DNA of 64,000 bases from Toxotes chatareus (lineage: Eukaryota; Chordata; Actinopteri; Toxotidae). Shown here piece by piece: positions 22,210 through 33,813 of the stretch. The stretch lies in assembly GCA_016801885.1 (NCBI GenBank), contig CM028893.1:14239950-14303949 (forward strand). The letters are read 5' to 3'. Under the pieces are notes generated by a model. The model saw only the letters and a list, made by a program, of their open reading frames with translations. It did no database searches and had not been told where the DNA came from. Both the position numbers and the translations under genes were made by a program. Position 1 is the first letter of the stretch, and the number at the start of each line of letters is the position of its first letter.

Positions 22210-25200
22210 ATGCAAACAGCCCCAAATGTTTCTAAATGTGGGAAGGATATCATCCAATCAGAATGCCCGATTCCAGCAGAGGAGGGGTTTGCAGATACCC
22301 TTGGTAACACAGATCCCAACGCCAATTGCGGGGCGGAGCCTAACTTCAACCTCAACCTCAATCTGACTTCACCAAGCAACCCCCGCCTGGCCACGGAGAC
22401 CTCAAAGCTGCATGGAGGGAACAAAAAGGGCGATGGGAATAAAGGAGGTGGAAAACCTGGAGCAAAAGGAGCAGCCATGACAGAAACGGGCAAATCAGCA
22501 AGTACCCTGACAACCGCTGCCACGTCACCTGGGGAGAGAGATGATCCATCACAGCAAAAAAGCAAAATTCCAGCTTTCTGTCGTTCTCAAACCGCCGAGG
22601 TGTCAGCGAACAGCAGGAGCGATCAAAGGCTCAAATCACCAAACCCAAAGCATATCCCAACACTCAGCCCAAAGACGCACCCACAAACCAACACGGCGAC
22701 AAGTCCAAAACCACACCACAGAGATCAAATGACAGAAGCTGCTAGCCCCAGAATGACCGAAAGAGTCAAAACACAAGTGCTAGGAGTGAAATCTGCAAGC
22801 ATTTCAAGCACCAGACCACATATTGGTCTGACACCTGAAATGGCAACTAAGACTACGAACAAAATTACAGTGAGCCTGAAAATGCAAACAAATTGGGAAA
22901 AAGATGGCAGGAAAGAAATTAGCCCAGAGACACAGTCACCAAAAACGCTGCACCTTCCTGTAAGCACTGAAGTCCACAATCAGCGAGAGAGAGACATTAT
23001 CAGTCCCAAACTGGCCAATCGAACCCCAACAATGACAGCAAAAACCCAGAGACCAGACCCAGCAAGCAAGCCGGAAAATCAGAGGGCCGAATCAGCACTG
23101 CTTCATCCCAAGACCCTTCAGCTAAGTTCATTAAGTCCCAAACCATCCACTCAGAGAAAAGTCCCAAACCATCCAGGGTCCAAGGAGAATCTTGGTAGTA
23201 AAGACTCATGTGCTGGGTCTGGATCCAAAATTAGTCCCAAATCCAGTCCAAATTCTAAAGCCACGATGCTGACCAGGGACAGTTTGGATTCTAAATCTGG
23301 TACAAATTCCAAAGCCGGTCCCAGTACTAAAACCTCAACGGGGTCCAGAGATAGTTTGGATTCTAAAAGTGGTTCTGCTTCCAAAACCAGCTTAGGATCA
23401 AGGGACAGTTTGGACTCTAAAACTGGAACCAATTCCAAAGCCAGTCCTAATTCTAAGTCAAGGATTAGTTCCAGAGATAGCCCGGATTTAAAAATTGGTA
23501 CTGAAAACAAAGTAAGTTCTGGATCTAAAACAGGTCTCGATTCTGTGACATATGTGGTTTCTAAATCTGGCATAAGGTCAAAGCATGACCCAGATTCTAA
23601 CACTCACACTCCCCCAGACAACAAAGCCAGTTTCAATCTTAAAACCAGTCCAAGCTTTAAACATGGCTCTGAGTTGAATGTCATCTCCAGTTCCGATGCC
23701 CTTGGTTCGGTGTGGTCAGCTTCAAAACCTACTCTGATGGCCTCTGGCTCTAAGGTGGACCTTATCAGATCTGTTTCCCCGTCATCCTCTAGAAGTGGTC
23801 TGCCTCGGTCCAAAGACAACAACCTCAAGGCTCCAGGGTCTGGCACTAAGCCCAGTTCAGATCCTAACACTGGATCACGGTCTTCGAAGCCTGGACCAGT
23901 TCAATCTAGTTCAAAGTCGGCTCTGACAGATTTGTCTTCCTCCTTGACACCCTCCTCGCCTAGACCTGGCTCAGCAAGTAATTTCTCTTTTCAAAAACTA
24001 ATTTATTTCTGTGCCTTGAATGTAATCACCAATGCAGAAGACTCCAAAACCAGTTATTTATTATTTTATTTTTAGAGGGTAACAGAAAATAAATGTTGTA
24101 TAAGCAGAATAGACTGTGCTCTTTGCTTGCCAGTCACGTTTTCTAACATTTGTTTCTTGCTTCCAGGTCCTGGTGTGATCTCAGGCCCGCTGGCCACCTC
24201 CAGCCCCAAAACTAGAACCACTGTTGCCCTGACAACGAGGGGAGGATCCACATCAGAGCCTGCAGCATCTATTGCCGTGGAAACAAATCCCAGCAGGACA
24301 ACCCATAATATCAGTCTGACTCGAGGTCTTACCTTTGACTCTGTCACCAAGACACCAGTGAAAATGGGTGCTGCTGTCGAGGGAGAACATTTGAAACTGT
24401 CAGAGACCCAAGTGGCAGCTGTAGGAGGACCGGTGGCATCCCAGGGGGGTGTGCGAGGGGTAGGTGTGACTGACAATGCAGGATGGTCGCCAGGAGATAC
24501 CAGAAGGATATCAGGCACCCCACTGAGCCAACCGGGTCACCTGGGAGACACAAATGCTATCACTGCTGGTAGCAACATCCCATTGTCAGGGGCAACGGCG
24601 GTAGAGAGCCAGAAAGAAGAGAAGAAGAAGAAAAGGGGGAGACAGAAAGATGATTTGGGGGGTTCTTGCTCACCCCTCTCTTCTTCTGCTCCCAGCTCCA
24701 AGACGGTCAGAGAGACAGCGACCATGACCGACCCCAGTGAGAGGCTCTGTCTGCGGGGAGGGGAGTGGAGACAGGTGGGTGTCCAGGCGGAGGTGGAGGT
24801 AGTTGAACGCTCAGCTTCCACCAGCCCCAGCCTCCAAAGGGAAGCTCCCTCCTCCTCCCTGATTTGCTCCCCCAGCTGTCACTCACCAACAGTCCCGTCA
24901 CTGTGCTGCATCCCTGCTGGACAGCCCCCCCTCAAGTATGTCTGCAAGATTGACATCGAGCTGCGCAGCCAATCCATGCTTCCCTCAGCTGTGACTGACA
25001 AAGCTAGTTCCCTCCCCACCTGTCTGCGTACCTACAGCTTCCAGCAGAGCCTCAACCTCCTGTCAGAGCTACGACTCGGACAAGACAGAGATGTTAGCGC
25101 TGAGAGCATCTGGGAGGACGAGGAGGAAGAGGAGAAGAAAGAGCAAAAAGAGGAGGAAGAGGACGGGGATGTAGAGGAAAGGGAAGAGACAGTAAAGCCA

Positions 25201-25452
25201 CAGGAGGTGCTGTGGGACGAGCAGGGGATGACATGGGAGGTGTACGGTGCCTCGGTGGACCTGGAGTCACTGGGCACGGCGATCCAGTCCCACCTGGAGT
25301 CCAAGATCCGCGAGCAGGAGAAACACATCAGGACTCTGAGGAAGTCCATCTGCTCTGACAGCAGCGTCAGAGGATATAAGATGAAAAAAGAGAAGAAGGG
25401 CAGCGGAGGGATCCTGGGGTGTTGTAGGAAGACACCGGCTGTGGCAGACTGA
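22210..25452 (+). CDS. gprin3: GPRIN-family protein (G protein-regulated inducer of neurite outgrowth, probably GPRIN3)
   Basis: Two coding exons (22210-23977 and 24167-25452, joined in phase 1) give about 1017 residues. GPRIN proteins bind activated Gi/o/z alpha subunits and promote neurite outgrowth at the plasma membrane. The first 900 residues are low complexity, rich in Ser, Lys, Pro and Thr, with a degenerate RDSLDSKSG-type repeat at about 23277-23580. A very acidic Glu/Lys stretch precedes the conserved C-terminal domain, seen as MTWEVYGASVDLESLGTAIQ followed by SHLESKIREQEKHI. The end has a basic cluster and GCCRK, whose cysteines are candidate palmitoylation sites. GPRIN3 is preferred over GPRIN1 or 2 because human GPRIN3 lies on 4q22 near PPM1K and ABCG2. 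The start is the first ATG of the long open frame. Confidence 0.85.
23978..24166 (+). other. Short intron inside the GPRIN coding region
   Basis: Donor GCAA|gtaattt and acceptor tgcttccag bound a 189-base intron that is T-rich and contains in-frame stops (TAG at 24073-24075). Splicing fuses the two long open frames without disturbing the reading. Confidence 0.8.
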
Positions 25453-27135
25453 GTCCAGAACATGGTTTTAAATTGATTTTAAAATACACTGTATGCACAC
25501 AAGACACACCTGTTTACACCTGTTTACAGCACTGACCCTCTCTTTTTCCTCTGGGTAGTTAGAAATCAGTTTGTTCACACCTTATATCTGACAGGTCTGC
25601 AGTACTGTGTTGGCCCAAATATAGGATAACATTTCAGAAAAAAAAACGGTTGTATTGTATCAGGGCCAGTGTGGTATCTCACCAAAACTGTATTATTTGA
25701 AATAAAATCACAATAGGAACTAACAAGCAGCTTGATGTAGGAAAAAGATTCATATACTGTGTAAGTTTCATGGCATCTGTTGTTTTATTTAGTTTGTTTT
25801 TCAAATTTCAGGATCAAATGTGGTAGAAGAGCATTTAGTCTGTATGAGCAGAAAGCGTTAAAACCACCGAGCAGGTGTAACGAGGTTTCATGGGACAACA
25901 GCATGAGACACACAGTGTTAGACACTAACACAGCGGAGGAAGCTGCTAACACGCTTCTGTCCATTAAAACCACTAATGATTGTTTCTCAGGGTGTTCACA
26001 GAATGGAAACTTGACTCATTTACTTTTTTAAGGACTGAAGCTGCTCTTTGTTCATTCACTGACCATAATCAGTATTATTATAACAATCTGTTAAATGTTT
26101 TATATTAGACGCACGTCATTATATTTGGATAACACTTGGTATTCTGAGCCATAAGCACTGTCATGCTCCACTGCTGCTTCCACTCAAGTTACTGTTACTG
26201 CCAGTAGCACTGCAGCTGATGCAGCCTTCATTACTACCAGTAATGTACCAGTGCCACTAACTGTTTTACTGATGGAATTAATTCTACTGCTGCTGGTTTT
26301 TACAACCTCACAGCAGAATCCAGCCTTTGACTGAGTCAGTGCTGGTTCAGCAGTGTGAGCGTCGGTGATACTTCCTCCAGTCACGGGAACAGCAGCGTCT
26401 CAGGTCGAGTTTTAAACAGCGGTGGTTGTTGAAGTGGAGCAGAGAGGACAGCAGCTCTCTGCTCCTCATTGCTGGTAAATATTTCATCCACTTCCTTTTT
26501 TTATGAAATGCAGCACAAAGCACTCAAGCGCTCGGGAAAGCAGAAAACTGTGAGTGAGCGAGAGTCAAACTGTTTTCTGCAAATACCTCAGATGGAAAGC
26601 ATGTCACTTTACTTCCTCTGTTCTCCCTCTTTCTTTTCCTTCCTCTCCCTTCCATCATTTTTCCAACCCAGTGTCGATGAAAGCACAGCAGCTTCTGTTT
26701 GACAGAAGCCTCCACAAAACGACCGGAGGCCTTGTCCCGAACAGAGGAGGGCGGCGTTTCATCTGAACTGGGTTGGAAAAACTTCCAGGTCAGTGGACAT
26801 TTTTCTGCTTTAGTAAATTTTGTTTTGCTTGATGACCTGGTAACAAATATTAAATTGTGTTTGGGCGTCAACAACAAATTCAATTTTAAGTCGTCTTTAC
26901 ATATAATGAACTGTTTCCTTTGTCATCTCTCACTTTGCTTGTGTTCTCCTCTGTTTTACCCTCTCACTCTCTCTCTTCATCTGTGGCCTCTTCATCCATC
27001 TCCACTCCTCCTCCTCCTCCTCCTGTCCTGGAGTCCTGTTGTTGATGGAGCACCGGATTACTTCTCTGAATAATTCAGAAACATTAAAGTAATGTTCATG
27101 TTAACAACAGAGTCTCTCCGCCATGTTTTATTCAG

Positions 27136-27187
<52 letters not shown>

Positions 27188-27540
27188 CAGTAAAGAGGCT
27201 CTGAAAACCTATGAAAGTTTTCCGAACCGGGCCCATGGGTGCAGCGTCTGGAGGCTGACCTCCCTCCTCTGACCCATGGGCAGCTAGGAGCAGCTGGATC
27301 ATGGCCTCAAACAGCTGCACTGAACCTGCAGCAGCTGAATGGAATTCAGCCAGTATCATCAGTTCATTGATAATAATGGCCTGCGCTTTTCCGCTGATGC
27401 GTGTTTAAGTTGAATGTGCAGTGTCGCCTGCTGGCCTGCAGAGGGAGCTCTGGGCTCGGTAAACAGCGGTGGAAAGTTACTCGAGAATTGTTCCTTGAGG
27501 ACAACTTTGAGGCACGCCCTCTCCGCCGATTGGACGGCTG
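25453..27540. other. GPRIN 3' UTR and intergenic region
   Basis: AATAAA at 25701-25706 probably ends the GPRIN transcript. No exon is supported beyond it. A pure (CA)n tract lies at about 27137-27183. Confidence 0.55.
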
Positions 27541-27661
27541 CGGATCAGTTTAAATGTCCTCGAGCCGAGCCCCCGAGCTCAACAGCCACAGCGCGTGGGC
27601 GACTGACGGCTCGAGGCAGCTGCTGGGACTCTGGACACCTGTTGCCAATTACCAGTAAAAG
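27541..27661 (+). other. Possible 5' non-coding exon and promoter of ppm1k
   Basis: CpG-richer sequence with several CTCGAG words ends in a consensus donor (AAAAG|gtgatt) at 27661. The next coding exon begins near 28505 after TTTCATTTCAG. The link is inferred from spacing only. Confidence 0.4.
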
Positions 27662-28563
27662 GTGATTTTTATTTATTTATTTACTTATTAATTATTTGCA
27701 ATAACACGTGCTAATTACTGACAGTCTTGTATAGTAAATCTACATTATTCATATAGAACCTCTGGCCACAGGTTTATTCTGTAAACCACACCTGTAAACA
27801 CTACAAACTACACTGGTCTGAGGTCAGTGTCCTGGCCAGGTGTGTTCCTGCAGCTCGTGTTTGAGGTTTCACTCCATCTCATGGTGCTTTGATGAATGAA
27901 CATGTGATTCAGCAGCTTCATTTTTATTTTAAATTCTTTAAATTCAAAAAGACAGGATGGTTTGTTGTCACCCTGAACCTCCACCATGGTACATCTGTGT
28001 GTTCAGTGTAATGTGTTTGTGTGTTTTAGTGTGTGAAGCAGTCACACAAACTACTCACCTTTATTTAACCTGGCAAACTGTGTAGAAACCTTATTTACAG
28101 TGATGGGACGGCAGAGGACAGAGACTGTGTCAGAGCAGTGGGTGAAAGGTGACAGCTTCATCTGTGAAGCAGCATTCTTCTGATTTCGTGTCAGTACGTC
28201 ACTTTAAAATGAAAAGACCTAAACTCAAAAACAGAAAAACAACACACACACACTACATATGAAAGGACAGGAGAGGGAGAATGAGCAAGATAATCCTGTT
28301 TCCTGGTTTCTCTTCATTACTAACCCGTGTTAAACCTACACTGAAACACAGTGCTGTAATCTAACTGAGGACATTTACTCCAGCGCTGATTATTACTGCT
28401 TTATACTGTACATGTAACAGCCAGACTGACCTCAGGCTCTGGGTTAATGAAAATAATCGTTGGTTGCACACAGGTTAAATGCACTTTGTTCTGTTTCATT
28501 TCAGAAATCCACTGTCCAGCCTCCTGTGTGTAAAACCTCCACAGCTGTTAAAGACAGTCAGCC

Positions 28564-30978
28564 ATGTCGTCTACAGTGCTGCTGAATCTGCTGCGTTGCG
28601 GTCGTTCCACCATCACCAGACAAACCTTCCTCACCGTACGATCCTCAGCAGACACCTGCACAGCCCCTGGGCAGGTAAATCTGTCCATACCATACACACC
28701 TGTGTGCTGTGTCATTATGTCCTTTTATACCACGCTATTGACAAATAGTGTGATAAATCGTGTCTGGATTACCACCCTGCAGGTGGGCGGGGCTTTGCTG
28801 GGAGTGGTGGGCGTGCGACGGGCCAGCGGGTCGGTCCGTTTCGACAGCGACGGCAGCGGCCAGCCGGTCACCTGGGACTCATTCGGTATCTGGGACAACA
28901 GGATAGAGGAACCAATACTGCTGCCCTCCAGTATCAGATATGGAAAACCAATTCCACAGGTAAACAGGAGGAAGAGTGGATGGATGGATGATGGATGAGT
29001 GCATGAAAGGGTGAATTTACATATAAAAGAAGCAGCTAATAAACTGATATGATCTGTTGAATGAAATATGACATTGTTAAACTATGACCCCTCCAGGTCA
29101 GTCTGTCTCGGGTCGGCAGTGCGTCTGTTTTGGGTCTCAGGAAGCAGAACGAGGACCGTCTCCGCGTTGCCCGTATCCACGACAACCTGCTGTACTTCGC
29201 GGTGTTCGACGGCCACGGAGGCCCCCACGCCGCTGACTACTGCTACACCTTCATGGAGAAATTTATCAGGTTCACATTCATAAGCGTCAGTTCTTCCGGT
29301 AAATGTTTCTGACACGACACCGATGCACTTACTGAATATTTCTGTGCAGAGATGCTTTGGAGGAAGAAGATGATCTGGAGAGAGTTTTAAAGAAAGCCTT
29401 TTTAGATGCTGACAAAGCTCTGCACACACACCTGAGCTACTTCAACAACGGTGAGACCAACAACTAACTCATATGTCTGACTGTCGGACACTGAGTGTTC
29501 TCTCTTTATAAAGGTTGATGGGCGGCGGTGCTAAGTAAAAAGTACTTAATCATTCAAGTGTTCCTTCCTCCACAGCATCCTTCCTGACAGCCGGCACCAC
29601 GGCAACGGTTGCCATGCTGCGTGACGGTGTGGAGTTGGTGGTCGGTAGCGTCGGTGACAGCCGGGCGATGCTGTCCAGGAAGGACAAGCCACCAAACTCA
29701 CCAAAGACCACACGCCTGACCGCAAGGACGAGAGACACCGGTACCCACTGTCTCTCTCTCTCTCTCTCTCTGAGTCCTTTTACTGTGAACACTGTTATTG
29801 GAAACACGTCTGCTTTTGATTGGCTGTTTGGAAAAACATAGATTTAAGGTGCGTTTGGTAGGAAAGTCTGAACATCAGGGACTCAACACGTTGGCAGCCA
29901 AACGAAGAACATGAGTTAAGCTTCGGGCGCAAACCACCACGTCAGGTCCAGAGTAACGGGGCAGCAGAGCGACAGTGGAGCAGCAGGGTTCAGGTTTCCC
30001 ACCAGCAGCCGCTCAGGTCGTTGTGTATAAATAGACTGTACAGTATGTGGCACTGCGGCCGCCAGCTAATCAGCCTGCATCTGGCAGCGAGTCAGTGCCT
30101 TGCTCAAGGACACTGGGGGTGAGGTCCGGTGGGTCCGGCCGGTGAAATGAGAGCAGAGCTGGAGGTGAACAGGTTTGGGTTTCCCTTCAGCCCCAAAGCA
30201 GCTGATGTTATGTAACAGCAGAACGAGGCTATGTTTAACTCTGGACGCCACCCAAACACATGTCAACACCTCAGTCTGTGACCCACACACAAAGTCAGAC
30301 TAACACCAGACAATAACCGATCCTACGTGTGTTCGTGTTCAGGATCCAGAGGTTTGGCGGCTTCGTGACGTGGAACAGCGTGGGCCAGGCTAACGTGAAC
30401 GGGCGCCTCGCCATGACTCGCAGCATCGGAGACTTCCACCTGAAAACCAGCGGCGTCATCGCTGAGCCGGACACACGACGGCTGACTGTGAGTCCCAGAG
30501 CGGCTTCATCTGACCTTTGACCTTTGGTTTCGCTCTGTGCTCTGTTTGTCTTACGTCGCTCTGTAGTGGGCGAACTACAGGAAACTGAGAGCTGGATGGA
30601 AACAGGAAGTGCTGTTTGTCTCTGCAGGTTCAGCATGCTAGCGACTCCTTCCTCGCCCTGACCACCGATGGCATCAACTTCCTGCTGAGTGACCAGGAGA
30701 TCTGCGATGTGATCAACCAGTGCCAGGACCCCACAGAGGCGGCAGACGTCATCGCTCAGCAGGTAGATTCAGACTCTTCAGTCCCTCTGATTCGTACTGT
30801 CACTGCTCGTTCTGAGTTAAAGCTGAGGACGCTGTGTGTCTTTAAGGCGCTGCAGTACGGCTCGGAGGACAACGCCACCATCGTCATCGTCCCGCTCGGA
30901 GCCTGGGGGAAACATCAGAGCTCCACCATGGTCTACAACATGAGCAGAAACTTTGCTTCGAGTGGGAGATGGGCGTAG
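28564..30978 (+). pseudogene. ppm1k: PPM1K (mitochondrial PP2C phosphatase) with a one-base frameshift in this sequence
   Basis: PPM1K dephosphorylates the E1-alpha subunit of branched-chain ketoacid dehydrogenase in the mitochondrial matrix and so activates BCAA breakdown. Exons are 28564-28674, 28783-28959, 29097-29269, 29350-29450, 29576-29740, 30343-30487, 30628-30762 and 30847-30978. A basic, Arg/Thr-rich N-terminus fits a transit peptide. PP2C metal and phosphate motifs are intact: ENQ-like KQNEDR, DGHGG, VGDSRA, ALTTDGIN and SEDNATIV. The end, FASSGRWA, matches the family. Exon lengths sum to 1139, one short of a multiple of three. The frame breaks in exon 29576-29740 near 29689: before it RKDKP is read in one frame, after it KLTKDHTPDRKDE in the next, and the latter continues correctly into the exon at 30343. 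All else looks intact, so an assembly error or a polymorphic null allele is as likely as a true pseudogene. AATAAA lies at 31328-31333. Confidence 0.85.
29741..30342 (+). other. Large intron of ppm1k
   Basis: This 0.6-kb intron has a TC run at about 29752-29770 directly after the donor. No exon or mobile element was recognised in it. Confidence 0.6.
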
Positions 30979-33110
30979 ACGACACACACAAACACACATC
31001 ACAGTGCTCTGTGACTTCGCAGACGTTTCCGATCTCTTCCAAACTCCCACGGGTTCATCTGACGAGGCTCCTCGCCCTCAGTAGTGCCGCCTTCGTGCTC
31101 CTGGTTTCGCTCCCAGCTGACTCTTCCTCAGTGTATATAGGCTGTATATTAATATACTGTACAGATGAGTTTGCTGCAGTGTGTATGTGTTACGTTTGTT
31201 AGTCCTCGTGCTTTGCATCATGTGCATTTAGACGAAACATTTTGACATCCCTCGTGTTCTCTCGGACTGACGGCAGATGTCGAGGGCTTCGCTGCCATCA
31301 CGGAAATCTGACGTCCAAAATGTCCAAAATAAAACACAGGTTTATCCAAAGGTGTAAAAGAGTTAGTGTCAGTTCACGGAGAAACATTTCTTCATCCCAG
31401 CACAGTGATGAATAAAGTTTGACACGTTACAGTTTAAACATGTTTCCTGCTGATTCCGGTGGTTTGTTGTCTGAACATGAATGAACAGAAAACTCCATCC
31501 GTCCACTGCAGAAGGGCGGGAAAGGTTTCGCTTGTCACCTCGTGTTTCGAACGAGGTTCACAGGCCTCACAGCCGCGCTGCGGAAAGTTACTGCTGCTTG
31601 ATTGACGGCTCAGTTTCCTCTCAAACGTCCAATAGCATCACAGGAATTTCCCGCCCTCCCTGTGTCTGGCGAGGCGTTCGGGTGTCGGTGGGTAAATATA
31701 GAAACCATTGAGATTCCTTGAATTCCTTCACATGACCACAAGGTGACGCTGAAGGTGCAACAACAACAACACACACGCACAAATGCTAACAAACAAAGTA
31801 AGATATGTGTCAGTGACAGAAAATACCTGCTAACGTGGTGGCACATGACACACTGACACACACACTGGAACTTGACCCAGAAAACCTTGTGACCGACTGT
31901 GTGTGTGTGTGTGTGTGTGTGTTGACCTTCAGAAATGGTTGTGAAATCAGTAACTGCGAGTGTGTGTGAGTGTGTTTTCCAGCAAACAACACGGTTAAAC
32001 AGACTGTGCCAACTGTGTATAAAGAGAAACACGAATGCTGATTTTGTGCTGATCACAGAAAAAGAGACGTGTATCTATCATTGCTGTTTTCACTGTTCAC
32101 CTGTGGGACGAGACCAAACAAAGTGCACAGAGTGGAAAGTTAAAATAACATGTTTGAAGATGAAAATGGACTGAAAGAAATTCTTCAGTGATCACATGAT
32201 CAATACGTACGTTCAGAGCAGGAATAACATCTGTCCCGTTTTCTCAGTGATGTCATTTCCTGCAAAAACAAACAGTAAATGATTTCAAATCTTTAAAGTT
32301 TAATTTCATTGGTTTTAAATCTTTAATATTTCTGTTTACAATTACACTTTAAATTCAGAGAATCTTTTATTTAAGCTCCAAATTTCCATCCTGTTGATTC
32401 ACTTCATCTTACAGCAATGTGCAGTGCTGTGATTTAACCAGCAGAGGGAGCTGCAGCAGTGCACAACAGGTGACTGACTCCTATTAGACACACATGCACA
32501 GTTGTCCTGGGGGGTTGGAGGTGGGGGTGGGGGGTGGAGCTGGGGGTCGGATGAAGCCGGGGGAGGGGGGGGGGGGGGTGTTGCTGGGGGAGAGGGGATG
32601 GGGAAAGGGGGGGGGATCTGCTGACGACTCTCAATCCTTGAAAAAAATAAATGTATATGTGTGTGTGAGTAATTTACAAAGGGCAAACCCTTCCTTGTGG
32701 TCCCACATCTTTTAAATTGATAAAGTCCAAACTGGGTCAAAAGACTGAACTGTCTCCATGAGATGGGACTTTTTTGCTCAGCACTTTGTAAAGTTGTTAA
32801 AATCAGCTCCACTTTCACCACAACGGAAACGCTGCTTCCACTCTGATGCATCAGTGACACTATAAAACAAATAAAACCACAAGAGGAGCCATTTTGCATA
32901 ACAGGTACTTTTACTTCTGTCACTACATCAGTTGATTCTTCTGATAAAGTTTTTTTTAGCTTTACACTGAGGAACTGAAGCAAAGACTGAAATCCGACTT
33001 TCAGCGTCGGGGGAGAGAGAGAGTGAGTCACACACTGTCAGCTGCCCTTCTGCCCACTTCTCTTATCAAGCCTTCAGTCATAAAACTGGGCTTATAACAC
33101 ACACTGTCCA
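30979..33110. other. ppm1k 3' UTR and intergenic region to abcg2
   Basis: No gene is supported. The stretch contains a TG run at about 31898-31921 and a very G-rich segment at 32508-32620. Confidence 0.55.
32508..32620 (+). repeat. G-rich tract with quadruplex-forming potential
   Basis: Many runs of three to thirteen G follow one another on the + strand, separated by one to six bases. This easily satisfies the G3+N1-7 pattern several times. Confidence 0.75.
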
Positions 33111-33230
33111 CGAGCTGCTGTGTCTCACACACACACTGGACTCTGCAGTGTGTCCACACACTCTCCTGGTCAGTGTCCTGTGGTCTGGATGTCAGCAGCT
33201 GTTTTCACAGGGACTTTCTGTCTGCAGCAG
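33111..33230 (+). other. Possible 5' non-coding exon of abcg2
   Basis: The sequence ends in a near-perfect donor (GCAGCAG|gtaagt) at 33230, about 580 bases before the abcg2 start codon. A GGCTTATAACAC word about 30 bases upstream could serve as a TATA-like element. Inferred only. Confidence 0.35.
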
Positions 33231-33813
33231 GTAAGTGATGAACTCTGGTTTTTATCTTTAATGTGTGAGAGCAGTTTTATGAGCCGTGCATTTTCACAAA
33301 GATAAACCTGAAGTGTGAACAGCTGTGGGTGAGATTTCATTCTCCCAGCGAGCAGGTCTCAGACAGTAAACCACCCCACTGAGACTGGGACTGAGCCTTT
33401 AAACAGAAATATACGACGTCTGCTTCTACAGCACGTCTGAGTTTTAGACCTTTTGTCTGACTGATCTTCACAGTTTCATTCAGTCTTTACAGTGAAGTAA
33501 TAAAATAACTTGCATGTTGTTTGTAAGCAGACTCATGATTTTACTCACGGCTCATTTGGAATGACTCCATCGCCGTTTCCATGAGTAACCAAGATGCAAC
33601 ACCAGTGTCCAGTCGTCTCTGAGTGTTTCCATATTGATTAAAACATTTACTTTCACTTCACTGCGAATCACATCTGACCTATTAAAAGGAAAATATATTC
33701 ATTGATAATAAAACATAGCTTCAGGTTTCTGTGTGAAGTGTTAGTGACAGAAAATGTTTCCTCAGCGTTTTGTGTTCAGGAGCAGAGAGGCAGAGGATTA
33801 GAGCCGAGCGACG

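Noticed and set aside
22125..23870. Antisense open frames opposite the GPRIN gene
   Set aside because: The forward frame is supported by the conserved GPRIN C-terminus and splice sites. The reverse frames are side effects of codon bias and the SK-rich repeat.
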